Positions 36,221-45,195 of a DNA stretch of 64,000 bases are shown here, in pieces. The translations under genes and the position numbers were made by a program. Source of the stretch: Rhodocyclaceae bacterium (GTDB taxonomy: Bacteria; Pseudomonadota; Gammaproteobacteria; Burkholderiales; Rhodocyclaceae); the NCBI GenBank assembly GCA_016718525.1, contig JADKDD010000002.1, forward strand, positions 930,001 through 994,000, written 5' to 3'. The stretch's first letter is position 1. The number at the start of each line of letters is the position of its first letter. Below the pieces are notes generated by a model. It searched no databases. It had not been told where the DNA came from and saw only the letters and a list, made by a program, of their open reading frames with translations.

Positions 36221-36425
36221 GCTAAAGGGCGAGTTCAATTACACAAGCCGTGACCAATCAATGAACTCTTCTACCTTCAGTGGTTACCGATGCAGTTTCT
36301 CGCTCCCGGTGGCAAATATGCGAGTGCGCCAAGCTAAAAAATCAACACGCAAATCAAACCGATAGTTAGTATGGACCGAAGCGTCTCATTTCATAAAGCC
36401 GCAATCGTTTTTTAGGAGAGCACTT

Positions 36426-37406
36426 ATGCAATATCGCCGTCTTGGGCGCGCGGGTCTGCAAGTCAGCGAGCTTTCGCTCGGGTCATGGGTCACTTATCAC
36501 AATCAGGTGGATACCAATTCGGCCAAGGAAATGCTGGCTGCCGCGATGGATGCGGGCGTTAATTTCTTCGACAATGCCGAGGCTTACGCTTTGGGCAGAA
36601 GTGAGCAGGTGATGGGTGATGCGATCAAGGCCCTGAACTGGCCGCGACTGAATTACATCGTGTCGACCAAATTCTTTTGGGGTCTCTCACGCGGGCCACA
36701 TTCGGCGAATCGCAAGGACACGCTGAATCGAAAATATTTGATGCAAGCCATCGACGGATCGCTGCAGCGGATGGGGTTGGATTTCATCGACTTGGTGTAT
36801 TGCCATCGCCCTGACCCGAATACGCCAATAGAAGAAACCGTGTGGGCGATGAGCGACATGATCACGCGCGGCAAGGCGCTTTACTGGGGTACCAGCGAAT
36901 GGTCGGCCGCAGAGATTCGCGCGGCATGGGAAATCGCCGATAAACATCATCTGCACAAGCCGGTGATGGAGCAGCCGCAATACAACCTGTTCCATCGCAA
37001 ACGTGTCGAGCAGGAATACGCGCCACTCTACGACGACATCGGACTCGGGCTGACGACGTGGAGCCCATTGGCGAGCGGCCTGCTCACTGGAAAATACGCC
37101 AATGGTATTCCCGAGAAAAGTCGCGCGACGCTTAAAGGCATGGATTTTCTGGTTCCCGGGCTGACCGATCAGGCAAAGAATCAGGCGGTGGGCAAGTTTC
37201 AAAAAATTGCTGCCAGTCTCGATTGCAGCGTCGCGCAGTTGGCGATTGCCTGGGCGGCAAAAAATCCACGTGTCAGTACGGTAATTCTCGGTGCATCAAG
37301 CTTCTCTCAGTTTGAGCACAACATGAGAGCGCTGGAGGTCTTGCCGAAATTGACTGCCGATGTGATGGCGGCCTTGGATTTGATAAGTACACCGTTGGCG
37401 CAGTGA
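36426..37406 (+). CDS. aldo/keto reductase, potassium-channel beta-subunit type
   Basis: 326 residues, TIM barrel. Catalytic tetrad visible: Asp and Tyr in FDNAEAYALGRSE, Lys in VSTKFFWG, His in VYCHRPD. The NADPH site near the end is TVILGASSFSQFEHN. The closest build is the Kv-beta/YghZ group, which reduces aldehydes. AGGAG precedes the start. The 36221-36425 gap upstream holds no gene I can recognise. Confidence 0.92.
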   Translation: MQYRRLGRAGLQVSELSLGSWVTYHNQVDTNSAKEMLAAAMDAGVNFFDNAEAYALGRSEQVMGDAIKALNWPRLNYIVSTKFFWGLSRGPHSANRKDTLNRKYLMQAIDGSLQRMGLDFIDLVYCHRPDPNTPIEETVWAMSDMITRGKALYWGTSEWSAAEIRAAWEIADKHHLHKPVMEQPQYNLFHRKRVEQEYAPLYDDIGLGLTTWSPLASGLLTGKYANGIPEKSRATLKGMDFLVPGLTDQAKNQAVGKFQKIAASLDCSVAQLAIAWAAKNPRVSTVILGASSFSQFEHNMRALEVLPKLTADVMAALDLISTPLAQ

Positions 37407-37452
37407 CTTCGATAGGGCTGCGAAGTTCACACAGGTAGCCGCGGCGGCGTGT

Positions 37453-37477
37453 CAGTTGGTGCTGATCGTACGCCGTC
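37453..37477 (-). repeat. dispersed 25-base element, copy 9 (after the aldo/keto reductase)
   Basis: On the minus strand GACGGCGT, spacer ACGAT, then CAGCACCAACTG. It lies between two convergent genes; I see no other terminator there. Confidence 0.9.
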
Positions 37478-37521
37478 AGAACCTAACGATCAGTGGTCAA
37501 TGTTTTGCATCGTCGAGAAAA

Positions 37522-37842
37522 TCAGGTTGCTGACATTTCGCGTAACTGAGTCGCGACGAAGTTTGTGATTTCATGTTGTATCCCGCCCGACAACGTGAGG
37601 AATTTTGCCAAGACGCGGTCACAATCAGCGGCGCGATTCAGATTCAAAAAGGGCGTTCGCTTGCTTAAGCCTTCTCCCTCACCATCATCGACCACGTAGT
37701 GTTTGGTGCCGCGCTCGCGATGCCAGAACAAGGAGTGTTCGTTCAGCGTTTTGTCGTAGGCCAGTTGAAAGCTGATGATTTCACCGGCGTCGTCTTGCCA
37801 AATGACCAAATCGATTTCGTGGTCGTAAAACCATCGGCGCAT
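37522..37842 (-). CDS. small conserved hypothetical protein, MRRWFYDHEIDL start
   Basis: 106 residues. I start it at the ATG ending at 37842 because AAGGGG lies at the right distance before it; the frame opens upstream to 37887. It begins MRRWFYDHEIDLVIWQDDAGE, then FQLAYDKTLNEHSLFWHRERG. The Trp/Asp-rich N-terminus recalls small cytoplasmic proteins seen in many betaproteobacteria. No function is known. It follows the SRAP gene by 48 bases and may be co-transcribed with it. Confidence 0.7.
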   Translation of the reverse strand: MRRWFYDHEIDLVIWQDDAGEIISFQLAYDKTLNEHSLFWHRERGTKHYVVDDGEGEGLSKRTPFLNLNRAADCDRVLAKFLTLSGGIQHEITNFVATQLREMSAT

Positions 37843-37890
37843 TGGTTCCCCTTTAATTTGCTGGACACCGCTCAGCTCGCGCAGCATTGG

Positions 37891-38571
37891 CTAAACCTCC
37901 CCTTGGGGTAAGGGTCTGATTGCATCTGTCGTCTTGGCAACAAGACGCGGGCCGACATCGAAGCATTCGGGCGGTAACAACATCAGCATTGCACGCGCCT
38001 CTTCCGGCGTGGCATTCAGCCAAAGGTCGTATTCTGTCGCCGGCACAATAAAAAGTGAGCGTTTCTCATCACCGGGTTTGTGAAACCGGCGCAACACCGG
38101 GTGCTCGTCCGCGTTAAGCGTCAGCAGGGAAAATGTCGTGCGACCTTCGCCGCTGTCCGGATCTCGCCACCATGACCAGATGCCGCCGGCGGCGAAATCG
38201 GTGCCGTCGCTCATGCGTACGCCGTAGCGTTGTGCTTTTCCTGATTCATAGCAAGGTTCAAAGAATTCACGCATGGGTACCAGACAAAAATGGCCTTTGC
38301 GCCAGGCATTTTTGAACGAAGGTTTTTCAGCGACCGTCTCAGTCCGTGCATTCATCGTGCCGCTGGTCAGTTTCCTGGCGTCAATGGCCGACTTGCACCA
38401 CGGCGGAATCAAACCGAAGCTTGCCAATTCGGCACGCTTGTTGCCCTCATGGCGCATCACTACCGGCGCCGGGTAGCCCTTCCAGGTTTCCACCGGCCAT
38501 GAAAGCGGCACGTCAACGTCAAACACTTGAGCAATGTTTTCGCGCGGACTAGGTTGAAAATTGACACACAT
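37891..38571 (-). CDS. yedK: SOS response-associated peptidase, SRAP family (YedK/HMCES)
   Basis: 226 residues from the ATG ending at 38571, which places Cys at position 2 (MCVNFQP), as SRAP proteins need; the longer frame to 38607 would bury it. Other active-site residues: NARTETVAEKPSF, a Glu in MREFFEP and a His in LRRFHKPGDEKRS. The Cys forms a thiazolidine crosslink to abasic sites in single-stranded DNA and shields them. No LexA box is visible upstream. Confidence 0.93.
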   Translation of the reverse strand: MCVNFQPSPRENIAQVFDVDVPLSWPVETWKGYPAPVVMRHEGNKRAELASFGLIPPWCKSAIDARKLTSGTMNARTETVAEKPSFKNAWRKGHFCLVPMREFFEPCYESGKAQRYGVRMSDGTDFAAGGIWSWWRDPDSGEGRTTFSLLTLNADEHPVLRRFHKPGDEKRSLFIVPATEYDLWLNATPEEARAMLMLLPPECFDVGPRLVAKTTDAIRPLPQGEV

Positions 38572-38637
38572 GAACAAAGTGTAAAGCGCTTCGCGCGCGA
38601 GTAACATGAGCGACCGGATATCGATTACTGGACCATC

Positions 38638-39336
38638 ATGAAAAATGTTGCCAAATCCCTGCTGATGTCTTGCGCGACGACTGCCGTACTGATGCTGGGT
38701 AATGTTGTCAATGCGGCAGGTCTGGACGCCATCAGCGCCAAAGATGCGAGCGCCGGAATCAAAGAGGCGCTGACCAAGGGAGCGGACTTTGCGGTCGATT
38801 CACTGGGCAAAGAAAATGGCTTCCTTGGCAACCCCCAGGTCAAGATTCCTTTGCCCGATTCCCTGAAGAAAGCCGAGCAGGCAATGAAATTGCTGGGTAA
38901 AGGCAAGCAGGCTGATGAGTTGGTCGACACCATGAATCACGCCGCTGAAACCGCCGTCGCCAGTGCCAAGCCGATTTTGATGGAGTCGATCAACAAAATG
39001 ACGGTTACCGATGCCAAGGATATTTTGACTGGTGGTAACGATAGCGTGACGAACTATTTTCGACGCACTACCAGTGAATCGCTGACAAAAAAATTCACAC
39101 CGATTGTGCAAAGTGCCACCAGGAAAGTTGAGCTTGGTGCGCAGTACGACAAGTTCGCCGCCAAGGGCGTGAAACTTGGCATTATTGATGCGAAAGATGC
39201 CAATTTGGACAGTTATGTGACACAAAAGGCCTTGGACGGTTTGTACACCATGATTGCCGAAAAAGAAAGGGCCTTCCGCGCGAACCCTGTCGAGGCCGGT
39301 AGCGCACTACTCAAGAAGGTCTTCGGCGCGCTCTAA
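38638..39336 (+). CDS. DUF4197 exported protein
   Basis: 232 residues with a signal peptide ending near VNAAG. The DUF4197 order is clear: DASAGIKEALTKGADFAVDSLG, ENGFLGNPQVKIPLPDSLKK, AKDILTGGNDSVTNYFRR and VTQKALDGLYTMIAEKE. Mostly helical, presumably periplasmic, function unknown. It is divergent from SRAP, and its last 30 bases overlap the end of the convergent GNAT gene. Confidence 0.92.
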   Translation: MKNVAKSLLMSCATTAVLMLGNVVNAAGLDAISAKDASAGIKEALTKGADFAVDSLGKENGFLGNPQVKIPLPDSLKKAEQAMKLLGKGKQADELVDTMNHAAETAVASAKPILMESINKMTVTDAKDILTGGNDSVTNYFRRTTSESLTKKFTPIVQSATRKVELGAQYDKFAAKGVKLGIIDAKDANLDSYVTQKALDGLYTMIAEKERAFRANPVEAGSALLKKVFGAL

Positions 39337-39858
39337 AACGTAGGCGAGCTCATCCGTTTCGGTGTCGAGTTCGATGCACCGGGCGGCTGTCGCCGGAGCG
39401 AAACCGAGGCGCTCCAGCAGCCCGGTCGAACGATAGTTGTTGCGTTTGAGCACGGCGGAAAAAGATCGCACACCGTGATGCGCTGCGAGTTCACGGATCA
39501 TTGCCCGGACAGCGCAACGTGCCAGTCCCTGGCCCCAATACCTGCTGCCCAACACATAAGCGATTGCGGCGCGTGCATCGGAATAAATCGTGGCCTGAAC
39601 ATAACCGGCCAGGGTACCGTCCGGCAGGCGGATGACCCAGTTCAACCACTGCTGGCTGGCGTCAGCCGATTGCCTTGATTCAAGGCGCGTGTAGCGATCG
39701 GTCAGCCAAGCTGGGGATGACGGCGGTTCATTCTCGTATTCATAGATTGCCGAATCAGACAAGACCTCGAACATGTCGGCGGCATGTGCTGCCAGTTGTG
39801 GTTCGAGGGACAGGTCGCCGGTAGCGACCACGCGCATCGGTGCGAATCGTTGGGTCAC
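39307..39858 (-). CDS. GNAT family N-acetyltransferase, RimJ-like
   Basis: 183 residues. The acetyl-CoA pyrophosphate loop is in RYWGQGLARCAVRAMI, and the following FSAVLKRNNYRSTGLLERLGF is the usual end of RimJ/RimL-type acetyltransferases. The substrate is unknown, probably a small molecule or a protein N-terminus. Its stop lies inside the DUF4197 gene on the other strand. LysE is immediately upstream with a 4-base gap, so the two are co-transcribed. Confidence 0.88.
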   Translation of the reverse strand: MTQRFAPMRVVATGDLSLEPQLAAHAADMFEVLSDSAIYEYENEPPSSPAWLTDRYTRLESRQSADASQQWLNWVIRLPDGTLAGYVQATIYSDARAAIAYVLGSRYWGQGLARCAVRAMIRELAAHHGVRSFSAVLKRNNYRSTGLLERLGFAPATAARCIELDTETDELAYVLERAEDLLE

Positions 39859-39862
39859 CGGG

Positions 39863-40474
39863 TCACATGGCCTGAAACATGGGGTATAGCGATAACAACA
39901 GTAATGCAGCCATGCTGTAATTGAACAGCAGCAGATAACGGCGAACCTGCAGGAAGCGCCTCATGCGCGAGCCAAAAAGTGCCCAGACTGAAACGCTGGG
40001 CGCATTGACGACGACAAAAATGACCGCAATCAGCACAACGATGGTGACACTGGTCATCGTTGGTGCATAGGTGCTGAAAGCGCCGATAGCCATCACCCAG
40101 GCTTTTGGATTCACCCACTGAAATGCTGCCGCGCCCCAAAAACTCATTGGCTTGGCGCAAGAGACTTGTTCTCCACTGCCTTCGCCTGGCGGGCCGGAAT
40201 TTGCGATGTTCCAGGCTAGATACAACAGGTATGCGGCACCCACCCATTTCAGAATTTGGTAAGCGATGGGGACGCGGATGAACACTTCACCCAGTCCGAA
40301 GCCAACGGCAAGCACCAACACCAGAAAGCCGGTACTGATGCCAAAGATGTGCGGAATCGTCCGCCGAAAACCGAAATTCACGCCTGAGGCCAACAACATC
40401 AGGTTATTCGGCCCGGGTGTGACCGAGGTCACAAAGGCGAACAGTGAAAAAGCGAGAATCGTTTCGAGTGACAT
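39863..40474 (-). CDS. LysE/RhtB family amino acid exporter
   Basis: 203 residues, six hydrophobic segments. The signature is at the start: FVTSVTPGPNNLMLLASGVNFG, and later AFQWVNPKAWVMAIGAF. These export amino acids such as threonine, homoserine or cysteine. The GNAT gene follows on the same strand; export plus acetylation of one compound is possible but unproven. Confidence 0.92.
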   Translation of the reverse strand: MSLETILAFSLFAFVTSVTPGPNNLMLLASGVNFGFRRTIPHIFGISTGFLVLVLAVGFGLGEVFIRVPIAYQILKWVGAAYLLYLAWNIANSGPPGEGSGEQVSCAKPMSFWGAAAFQWVNPKAWVMAIGAFSTYAPTMTSVTIVVLIAVIFVVVNAPSVSVWALFGSRMRRFLQVRRYLLLFNYSMAALLLLSLYPMFQAM

Positions 40475-40552
40475 GATGTTTCAATTGTTTGGGCAAATCG
40501 TTAGCGTCGCTCTGCCGATGCACGTTTGGCAGGTCAAGAGAGCGATGCTAAT

Positions 40553-40577
40553 AACGGCGTGTCGTCAGCACCAACTG
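40553..40577 (+). repeat. dispersed 25-base element, copy 10 (LysE-alkylsulfatase gap)
   Basis: AACGGCGT, spacer GTCGT, then CAGCACCAACTG, followed by GTGA: a perfect copy with the longer right arm. The right end CACCAACTGGTG is itself a 10-of-12 palindrome. Confidence 0.93.
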
Positions 40578-40599
40578 GTGAGATTTCAAATCCACCTGG

Positions 40600-42606
40600 C
40601 TACTTCGCCGATTTCATTGCTGCCGTACCCGGCATGATCTCAAACGCCGGAGGAAACTCATCAAGCGCCAGTGCAATCTTGTCGAGCTGGCTGGCATTGC
40701 CGACCAGTGTCGCTTTACCGCTGGCGATCAAGTCGTTGAGTTTGGCCTGACCGGTGAGGAATCCCAACAACGCCGGCCGCGGCAACGTTAGCGTGATATC
40801 GGCAGTCGGGCTGTTAAACCCACGAATGCTGGTCATGGTCGAATTGCTGACCTCCAATACGAACATGTCACCATTGTCAGGCGTGACGATGTTGGCCTTG
40901 AACTGAATGCCGGTGGCTTCAGCTTTCCTGCTGTTGAAACGTATCGCCAGGGCTTCGAGCAAAAGCTCACTCGAAATGGCCTTGACCATATCCGGACCAC
41001 CGGACTTGGCGACGATTCCAGTGGGAATACCGGAGCGCAATTCCATCGCTGCGGCCAGAAAGCTGTTACGTAGCGAAGTGCTTTCCTTCTGATACCCAAT
41101 TTGCTCAAAACAATCGGCGAGCAAATCCTTCGCTGCCTGATTGCCCGGCTCGGCATAAACCAGTTTGTTTAACAGTTCGACCGCCAACAGGTACTTGCCT
41201 TGATCATGCAGCACTTTGCCTCGGGCCATGATCTTCTTTGCACCACCCATCATTGCGACATATTCGGGAGCTGAATCTTTGGGTGAAAGCGGTGTCAGTG
41301 TTGCGGGATTGGCATCCCAGTAGCCCAGATAGCGGTTGATCACCGCGCGACTGTTGTGCTCTTCGGAACCGTGATAGCTGTGAGCGGCCCAACTCCTTTG
41401 CAAACTGGCAGGGAGCTTATAGACGTTGTGCACCTCGTTGATGGTGACGCCGTTGTTGGCCAGATTGAGCACCGCATTGTTCAGGTTGGCGTACACATCG
41501 CGCTGGTCACGCATAACCTGCTGAACCCGCGCATTGCCGAAACGCGGCCAGCTGTGCGCGGAAAACATCACCTCAGCCTTGTCGCCAAACTTGTACAGTG
41601 CTTCGTTGATCTTCTTCGACCACTCCAGCGGATCGCGGATCAGTGCGCCGCGTAATGTGTAGATGTTATGGATGGTGCCGGTGATATTCTCGGCCGCCCA
41701 AAAGGCTTTGAGTTCAGGGAACCAGGTATTCATCTCGGCTGGCGATTCGGTACCGGGAGTGTTCTGGAACACCATTTTGACGCCATCAATGGTCAGCTCT
41801 TCGGTCGGCATCACGATCGAGCGGGTCGGTCGAATCAAGCCAATGTTACCGGCGGCGACATTCTTGCCAATTGCCTGATCAACATGACCAAACGGATTTC
41901 GCGGCATGGCCACGCCATACTGGTAATACAGGCGACGACTCATGGCCGGACCGGCATGCACATTTTCGGAAACAGCGTGTTCCATAAAATGCACCGGCGC
42001 GATGATCTGCACTTTTCCGCTAAGGACATCGGCTTCGTCCACTACACCGCGCACACCGCCGAAATGGTCGGCATGGGCATGGGAATACACCACCGCGACC
42101 ACCGGGCGCTTGCCTAACTTCTCATTGACGAATTCCAGTGCGGCGCGCGCAGTTTCTTTGGTGGTACCAACATCAAACAATATCCATCCGGTCTCACCGC
42201 GAACAAAACTGATGTTGGCCAGATCGAAACCGCGTATCTGATAAATTTTGCCTGGCACAACTTCGTACAACCCGTATTCCATATTCAAGACGGCCTGGCG
42301 TTGCAGCGACGGATGAATGCTGTTGAAGTCTTTGCCTTGCAACAGCCAGTCATAGCTGCCCATGTCCCATGCGACATTGCCGGCATCGGCCATGATCTTG
42401 CGATAGCCCGGCGCACCGATAAACCCCCGCCGTGCTTCCTCAAAATCCAGTTTGTCGGCCAGTGGCAGCGACTTTCGCAGCGCCTCCTGTTGGGTGACCG
42501 TTGTTGCCGAAGGTTGTTTGCCTTTCGGACTGAAATGCGGCGGTGTTTGGGCAGTGGCTGCGGCAAACAGCGTGGTGCCAAGTAATGTGATGGCAATGTG
42601 CTTCAT
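40600..42606 (-). CDS. SdsA-type alkyl sulfatase (metallo-beta-lactamase fold)
   Basis: 668 residues. A signal peptide ends near ATAQT. The MBL domain has YSHAHADHFGG (HxHxDH) and further ligands near MFSAHSWPRFGN. A helical dimerisation region (GKYLLAVELLNKLVYAEPGNQAAKDLLAD) and a C-terminal SCP2-like domain (FVLEVSNSTMTSIRGF) complete the three-domain build of Pseudomonas SdsA1. It hydrolyses primary alkyl sulfates such as SDS in the periplasm, releasing alcohols usable as carbon. A GAGGAG-like site precedes the ATG. Confidence 0.93.
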   Translation of the reverse strand: MKHIAITLLGTTLFAAATAQTPPHFSPKGKQPSATTVTQQEALRKSLPLADKLDFEEARRGFIGAPGYRKIMADAGNVAWDMGSYDWLLQGKDFNSIHPSLQRQAVLNMEYGLYEVVPGKIYQIRGFDLANISFVRGETGWILFDVGTTKETARAALEFVNEKLGKRPVVAVVYSHAHADHFGGVRGVVDEADVLSGKVQIIAPVHFMEHAVSENVHAGPAMSRRLYYQYGVAMPRNPFGHVDQAIGKNVAAGNIGLIRPTRSIVMPTEELTIDGVKMVFQNTPGTESPAEMNTWFPELKAFWAAENITGTIHNIYTLRGALIRDPLEWSKKINEALYKFGDKAEVMFSAHSWPRFGNARVQQVMRDQRDVYANLNNAVLNLANNGVTINEVHNVYKLPASLQRSWAAHSYHGSEEHNSRAVINRYLGYWDANPATLTPLSPKDSAPEYVAMMGGAKKIMARGKVLHDQGKYLLAVELLNKLVYAEPGNQAAKDLLADCFEQIGYQKESTSLRNSFLAAAMELRSGIPTGIVAKSGGPDMVKAISSELLLEALAIRFNSRKAEATGIQFKANIVTPDNGDMFVLEVSNSTMTSIRGFNSPTADITLTLPRPALLGFLTGQAKLNDLIASGKATLVGNASQLDKIALALDEFPPAFEIMPGTAAMKSAK

Positions 42607-42717
42607 GCTTATCTCCTCGTTCTCGTGTGGTTCAGTGTTTCAAACCATCATAGATGCGAAGAGCGGCTTTGTGTCGACAATTCCCGGGCGGTTTTGCCGC
42701 GAGAGTGAGCCTGATCC

Positions 42718-42969
42718 TTAAGGCTTGGTCAGGGTAGTCAGACAGCGCGGGCAGTAACAGCTCGGTGTCGTCGCCTCCAGTGTTGCGAGCGTGGGGAGAT
42801 CGAAGCACCAACAGTGTGGTTCCCCGCCCACCGCGCCACATCTGAATCCGGCGCCGCATTTTGTGCATCGCGCGTTTAAATCGTCATGGCGTTGGCGCTC
42901 CGCGAAGCGGCCACCCCGCCATGCAGAGCACGCCGGCACCAACTGGTGGTCTTCCGGTAAATCGGACAT
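42718..42969 (-). CDS. cysteine-rich CWC family protein
   Basis: 83 residues. The second half has the Cys-rich CWC pattern: CTKCGAGFRCG, then HCWCFDLP, then SCYCPRCLTTL, which should bind one or two metal ions. The first 30 residues are poorly conserved and overlap the partial dispersed element. It starts 5 bases after the DoxX stop on the same strand, so it is the last gene of the bufferin operon. A cysteine-rich metal-binding protein there fits a copper or metal-stress role, but this is inference. Confidence 0.72.
   Translation of the reverse strand: MSDLPEDHQLVPACSAWRGGRFAERQRHDDLNARCTKCGAGFRCGAVGGEPHCWCFDLPTLATLEATTPSCYCPRCLTTLTKP
42934..42945 (+). repeat. partial dispersed element (right block only)
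   Basis: CGGCACCAACTG followed by GTGG. The left block is absent: the expected position reads ATGCAGAG. It lies antisense to the N-terminal codons of the CWC gene. Probably a decayed copy. Confidence 0.5.
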
Positions 42970-42974
42970 TTACG

Positions 42975-43478
42975 CTATTGCAAACGTTCTGGCATTGCGC
43001 CCTGCCAATGCCGTTTGAGCCAATGATCAAGTGACCAGCGGCCAGGACCATGAAACACCGTGACCAGCAACATTGTGCCCCACAGCAAATGGTCTTGCTT
43101 GCCGACATCCGAAAGATCAGGGTAAGACAGCACCGCGACCAGATTGACCACGAACAGTCCGGCAGCACCAAAGCGAGACAACAATCCGGCGACCAGCAAC
43201 ACCGGCAAACTCAATTCACCCGCAGCGCCCATCGCGGCAGCGAGCGCGGGTGGCAATAAGGGAACGTGATACTCGTATTGAAACAGCGAAACTGTCGATT
43301 CCCAATCAGAGAGTTTTTGCCACCCGGAGCTGAAAAACACGTTGGCGACATACAGTCGCAGGCCAAGATCAAACAGCGGCGTCAGCCAAGCCTGCATCAG
43401 ATCGGTTACGCGTTGGACCAGTGACGCGATGGCTCGAACCAGGGTGTGTTCAAAGAGAAAGTCCAGTAGTGCGTTCAT
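42975..43478 (-). CDS. DoxX family membrane protein of the bufferin operon
   Basis: 167 residues from the ATG ending at 43478 (MNALLDFLFEH), preceded by a GGAG-containing leader. Four transmembrane helices, with the DoxX features GLRLYVANVFFSSGWQKLSDW, PPALAAAMGAAGELSLPVLLVAGLL and LLWGTMLLVTVFHGPG. DoxX proteins are common fourth members of DUF2282-DUF692-DUF2063 operons; they may handle quinols or redox balance at the inner membrane. Confidence 0.9.
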   Translation of the reverse strand: MNALLDFLFEHTLVRAIASLVQRVTDLMQAWLTPLFDLGLRLYVANVFFSSGWQKLSDWESTVSLFQYEYHVPLLPPALAAAMGAAGELSLPVLLVAGLLSRFGAAGLFVVNLVAVLSYPDLSDVGKQDHLLWGTMLLVTVFHGPGRWSLDHWLKRHWQGAMPERLQ

Positions 43479-43482
43479 TACC

Positions 43483-44280
43483 TTAACTCCGGTCGGGGTC
43501 AAAAAATGCACCGCGCAATACACCCGCCGTGATCCAGCGCTGCAAGCACACGCCAAGCTCGAAACTTTCGTCTATCTCAAGTGCCAGGATCACCGCTGGT
43601 GCCAATGCCCGGCCCGCGATGAGCTCATCCAACAATGCGGCCTCCGCGCGGCCGAGTGCAGCGAGCTCAACCTGGCTCGATGTGCGCCACAACAACAATT
43701 GGCAAGCGCAGGTGAAATCAACCTGCATATCACCAGAATAATCCGTCTGATTAACGCGCCATATGTTGGCCAGCGGCCAATCTGAATTCAATCGCACGAT
43801 GGCTGGATCAAGCTCAAAAAATAGGGCATCGTATCCATCCGCCGGTGTCGTCGCCAATGCCGCGAACGGCGTGTCCGGCCGGACATTTTTTGCGTCGGCC
43901 GCAAGCTCCAGCATTTGCCGGTGCCACTCGAGTCGGGCAAGCTCAGCCAAATATGGCAGGTCGACGGCATACGGGTAGGCGGCGATAAAACCGGCAAAGT
44001 TTGCGCCATAGTCATTCAAGTCACCGCTCGCGCTTGGCTCGGCGCGAACGTAAGCGCGCGCCATCTCGCGGAAGAAAACTTCACCGACGATACGCAGTAC
44101 CACCGGATAGGTCAGCGCCAACGCTGTACATAAATTGGCGAACACGTTGCGTCGATAGGCTTCCAGCCGACGAAGGTTGCGTCCGGCGTCTCCGGCGAGC
44201 ACGTCGTCGATACCCGTGCCGGGTTGCGGCGCCAGCATTGCGGTATAAAAACGCGATTGCAGTTCAGGCAGCGCGAACAT
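43483..44280 (-). CDS. bufC: DUF2063 family protein, BufC/HvfC-type partner of the MNIO enzyme
   Basis: 265 residues from the ATG ending at 44280 (MFALPELQSRFYTAML); the longer frame runs back into the DUF692 gene. The N-terminal DUF2063 domain has RNLRRLEAYRRNVFANLCTALALTYPVVLRIVG, and FFREMARAYVRAEPSASGDLNDYG follows. In bufferin and methanobactin systems the DUF2063-like partner binds the precursor leader and presents it to the MNIO enzyme. It overlaps bufB by 17 bases. Confidence 0.9.
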   Translation of the reverse strand: MFALPELQSRFYTAMLAPQPGTGIDDVLAGDAGRNLRRLEAYRRNVFANLCTALALTYPVVLRIVGEVFFREMARAYVRAEPSASGDLNDYGANFAGFIAAYPYAVDLPYLAELARLEWHRQMLELAADAKNVRPDTPFAALATTPADGYDALFFELDPAIVRLNSDWPLANIWRVNQTDYSGDMQVDFTCACQLLLWRTSSQVELAALGRAEAALLDELIAGRALAPAVILALEIDESFELGVCLQRWITAGVLRGAFFDPDRS

Positions 44281-45130
44281 AGTGTTTGACCGTCGTTGCA
44301 TCGAGTAGCTGCTGCGCCTTTGCCGCCTCGCCAATCAATACATCCAGCGTTGGCAGGTCGCTGTCCCATTCGATCAGCGTCGGGCGCTGACCAAAGCGCG
44401 CCAGCGCGTCAGCGTAAAGCGACCATACCGCATCGCATACCGGGCGCGAATGCGTATCGACCAGAAAGCTGTCACTACCATCGTCAGCGTCGTCAGTTTC
44501 GTGCCCAGCCAGATGGATCTCGGCAACACGATCTGCGGGTATGGCGGCAAGGTAAGTCCCGGCATCAAAGCCGTGATTGACCGAGCTGACGTAAATATTA
44601 TTGATATCAAGCAGGATGTCGCAATCGCTGCGCCGAGCGACCTCGGCGAGGAAATCCCATTCGGTCATTACTTCACCGCTGAACAGCAGGTAGCTGGAAA
44701 CATTTTCAATCAGCAGGCGGCGACCAAGAAATTCCTGTGCCTGCTCAATGTTGCGGCAGACCGTGGCCAATGCTTCTTCGCTGTAGGGCAGGGGCAACAA
44801 ATCGTTGAGGAATCGTCCGCCGATCGACGACCAACAAAGGTGCTCGGAAACACTATGTGGCTCGATGCGGGAGATCAGGCCTTTGAGTTTGCTCAAATGA
44901 CCAAGCTTGAGAGGGTCGGTGGAACCTAAGGACAAGCCAACGCCATGCAAACTTAGCGCATAGTCGGCGCGGACATGGTCCAGCTGACGCAACGCCCGAC
45001 CACCGTTGCCAAAGTAGTTCTCGCTATGAACTTCAAGCCAATCCAGTTGCGGCTTGGTCGCCAGGAGTTCATCAATATGTGGCCCGCGCAGACCGATTCC
45101 GGCCCGTGCGGGGAGTTTATTCGAATCCAT
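44264..45130 (-). CDS. bufB: DUF692 multinuclear non-haem iron oxidase (MNIO), BufB type
   Basis: 288 residues, TIM-barrel fold. Signatures: LPARAGIGLRGPHIDELL at the start, EVHSENYFGNGGRAL, SEHLCWSS, ENVSSYLLFSGEVMTEWDFL, CDILLDINNIYVSSVNHGFDA, HLAGHETD and LVDTHSRPV, which supply the His, Asp and Glu ligands of the iron site. MNIOs oxidise cysteines of their partner peptide; for bufferins they make thiooxazole groups that bind copper. Directly downstream of the DUF2282 precursor gene. Confidence 0.94.
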   Translation of the reverse strand: MDSNKLPARAGIGLRGPHIDELLATKPQLDWLEVHSENYFGNGGRALRQLDHVRADYALSLHGVGLSLGSTDPLKLGHLSKLKGLISRIEPHSVSEHLCWSSIGGRFLNDLLPLPYSEEALATVCRNIEQAQEFLGRRLLIENVSSYLLFSGEVMTEWDFLAEVARRSDCDILLDINNIYVSSVNHGFDAGTYLAAIPADRVAEIHLAGHETDDADDGSDSFLVDTHSRPVCDAVWSLYADALARFGQRPTLIEWDSDLPTLDVLIGEAAKAQQLLDATTVKHYVRAA

Positions 45131-45195
45131 GCGCTCTCAATTTCTGAAATTTCCCAAGTAGCAAAATGTCGAGAACGCGGATACAGCGTGCTGAT

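Noticed and set aside
38572..38637. LexA box for the SRAP gene
   Set aside because: No CTGT-N8-ACAG pattern is in the gap.
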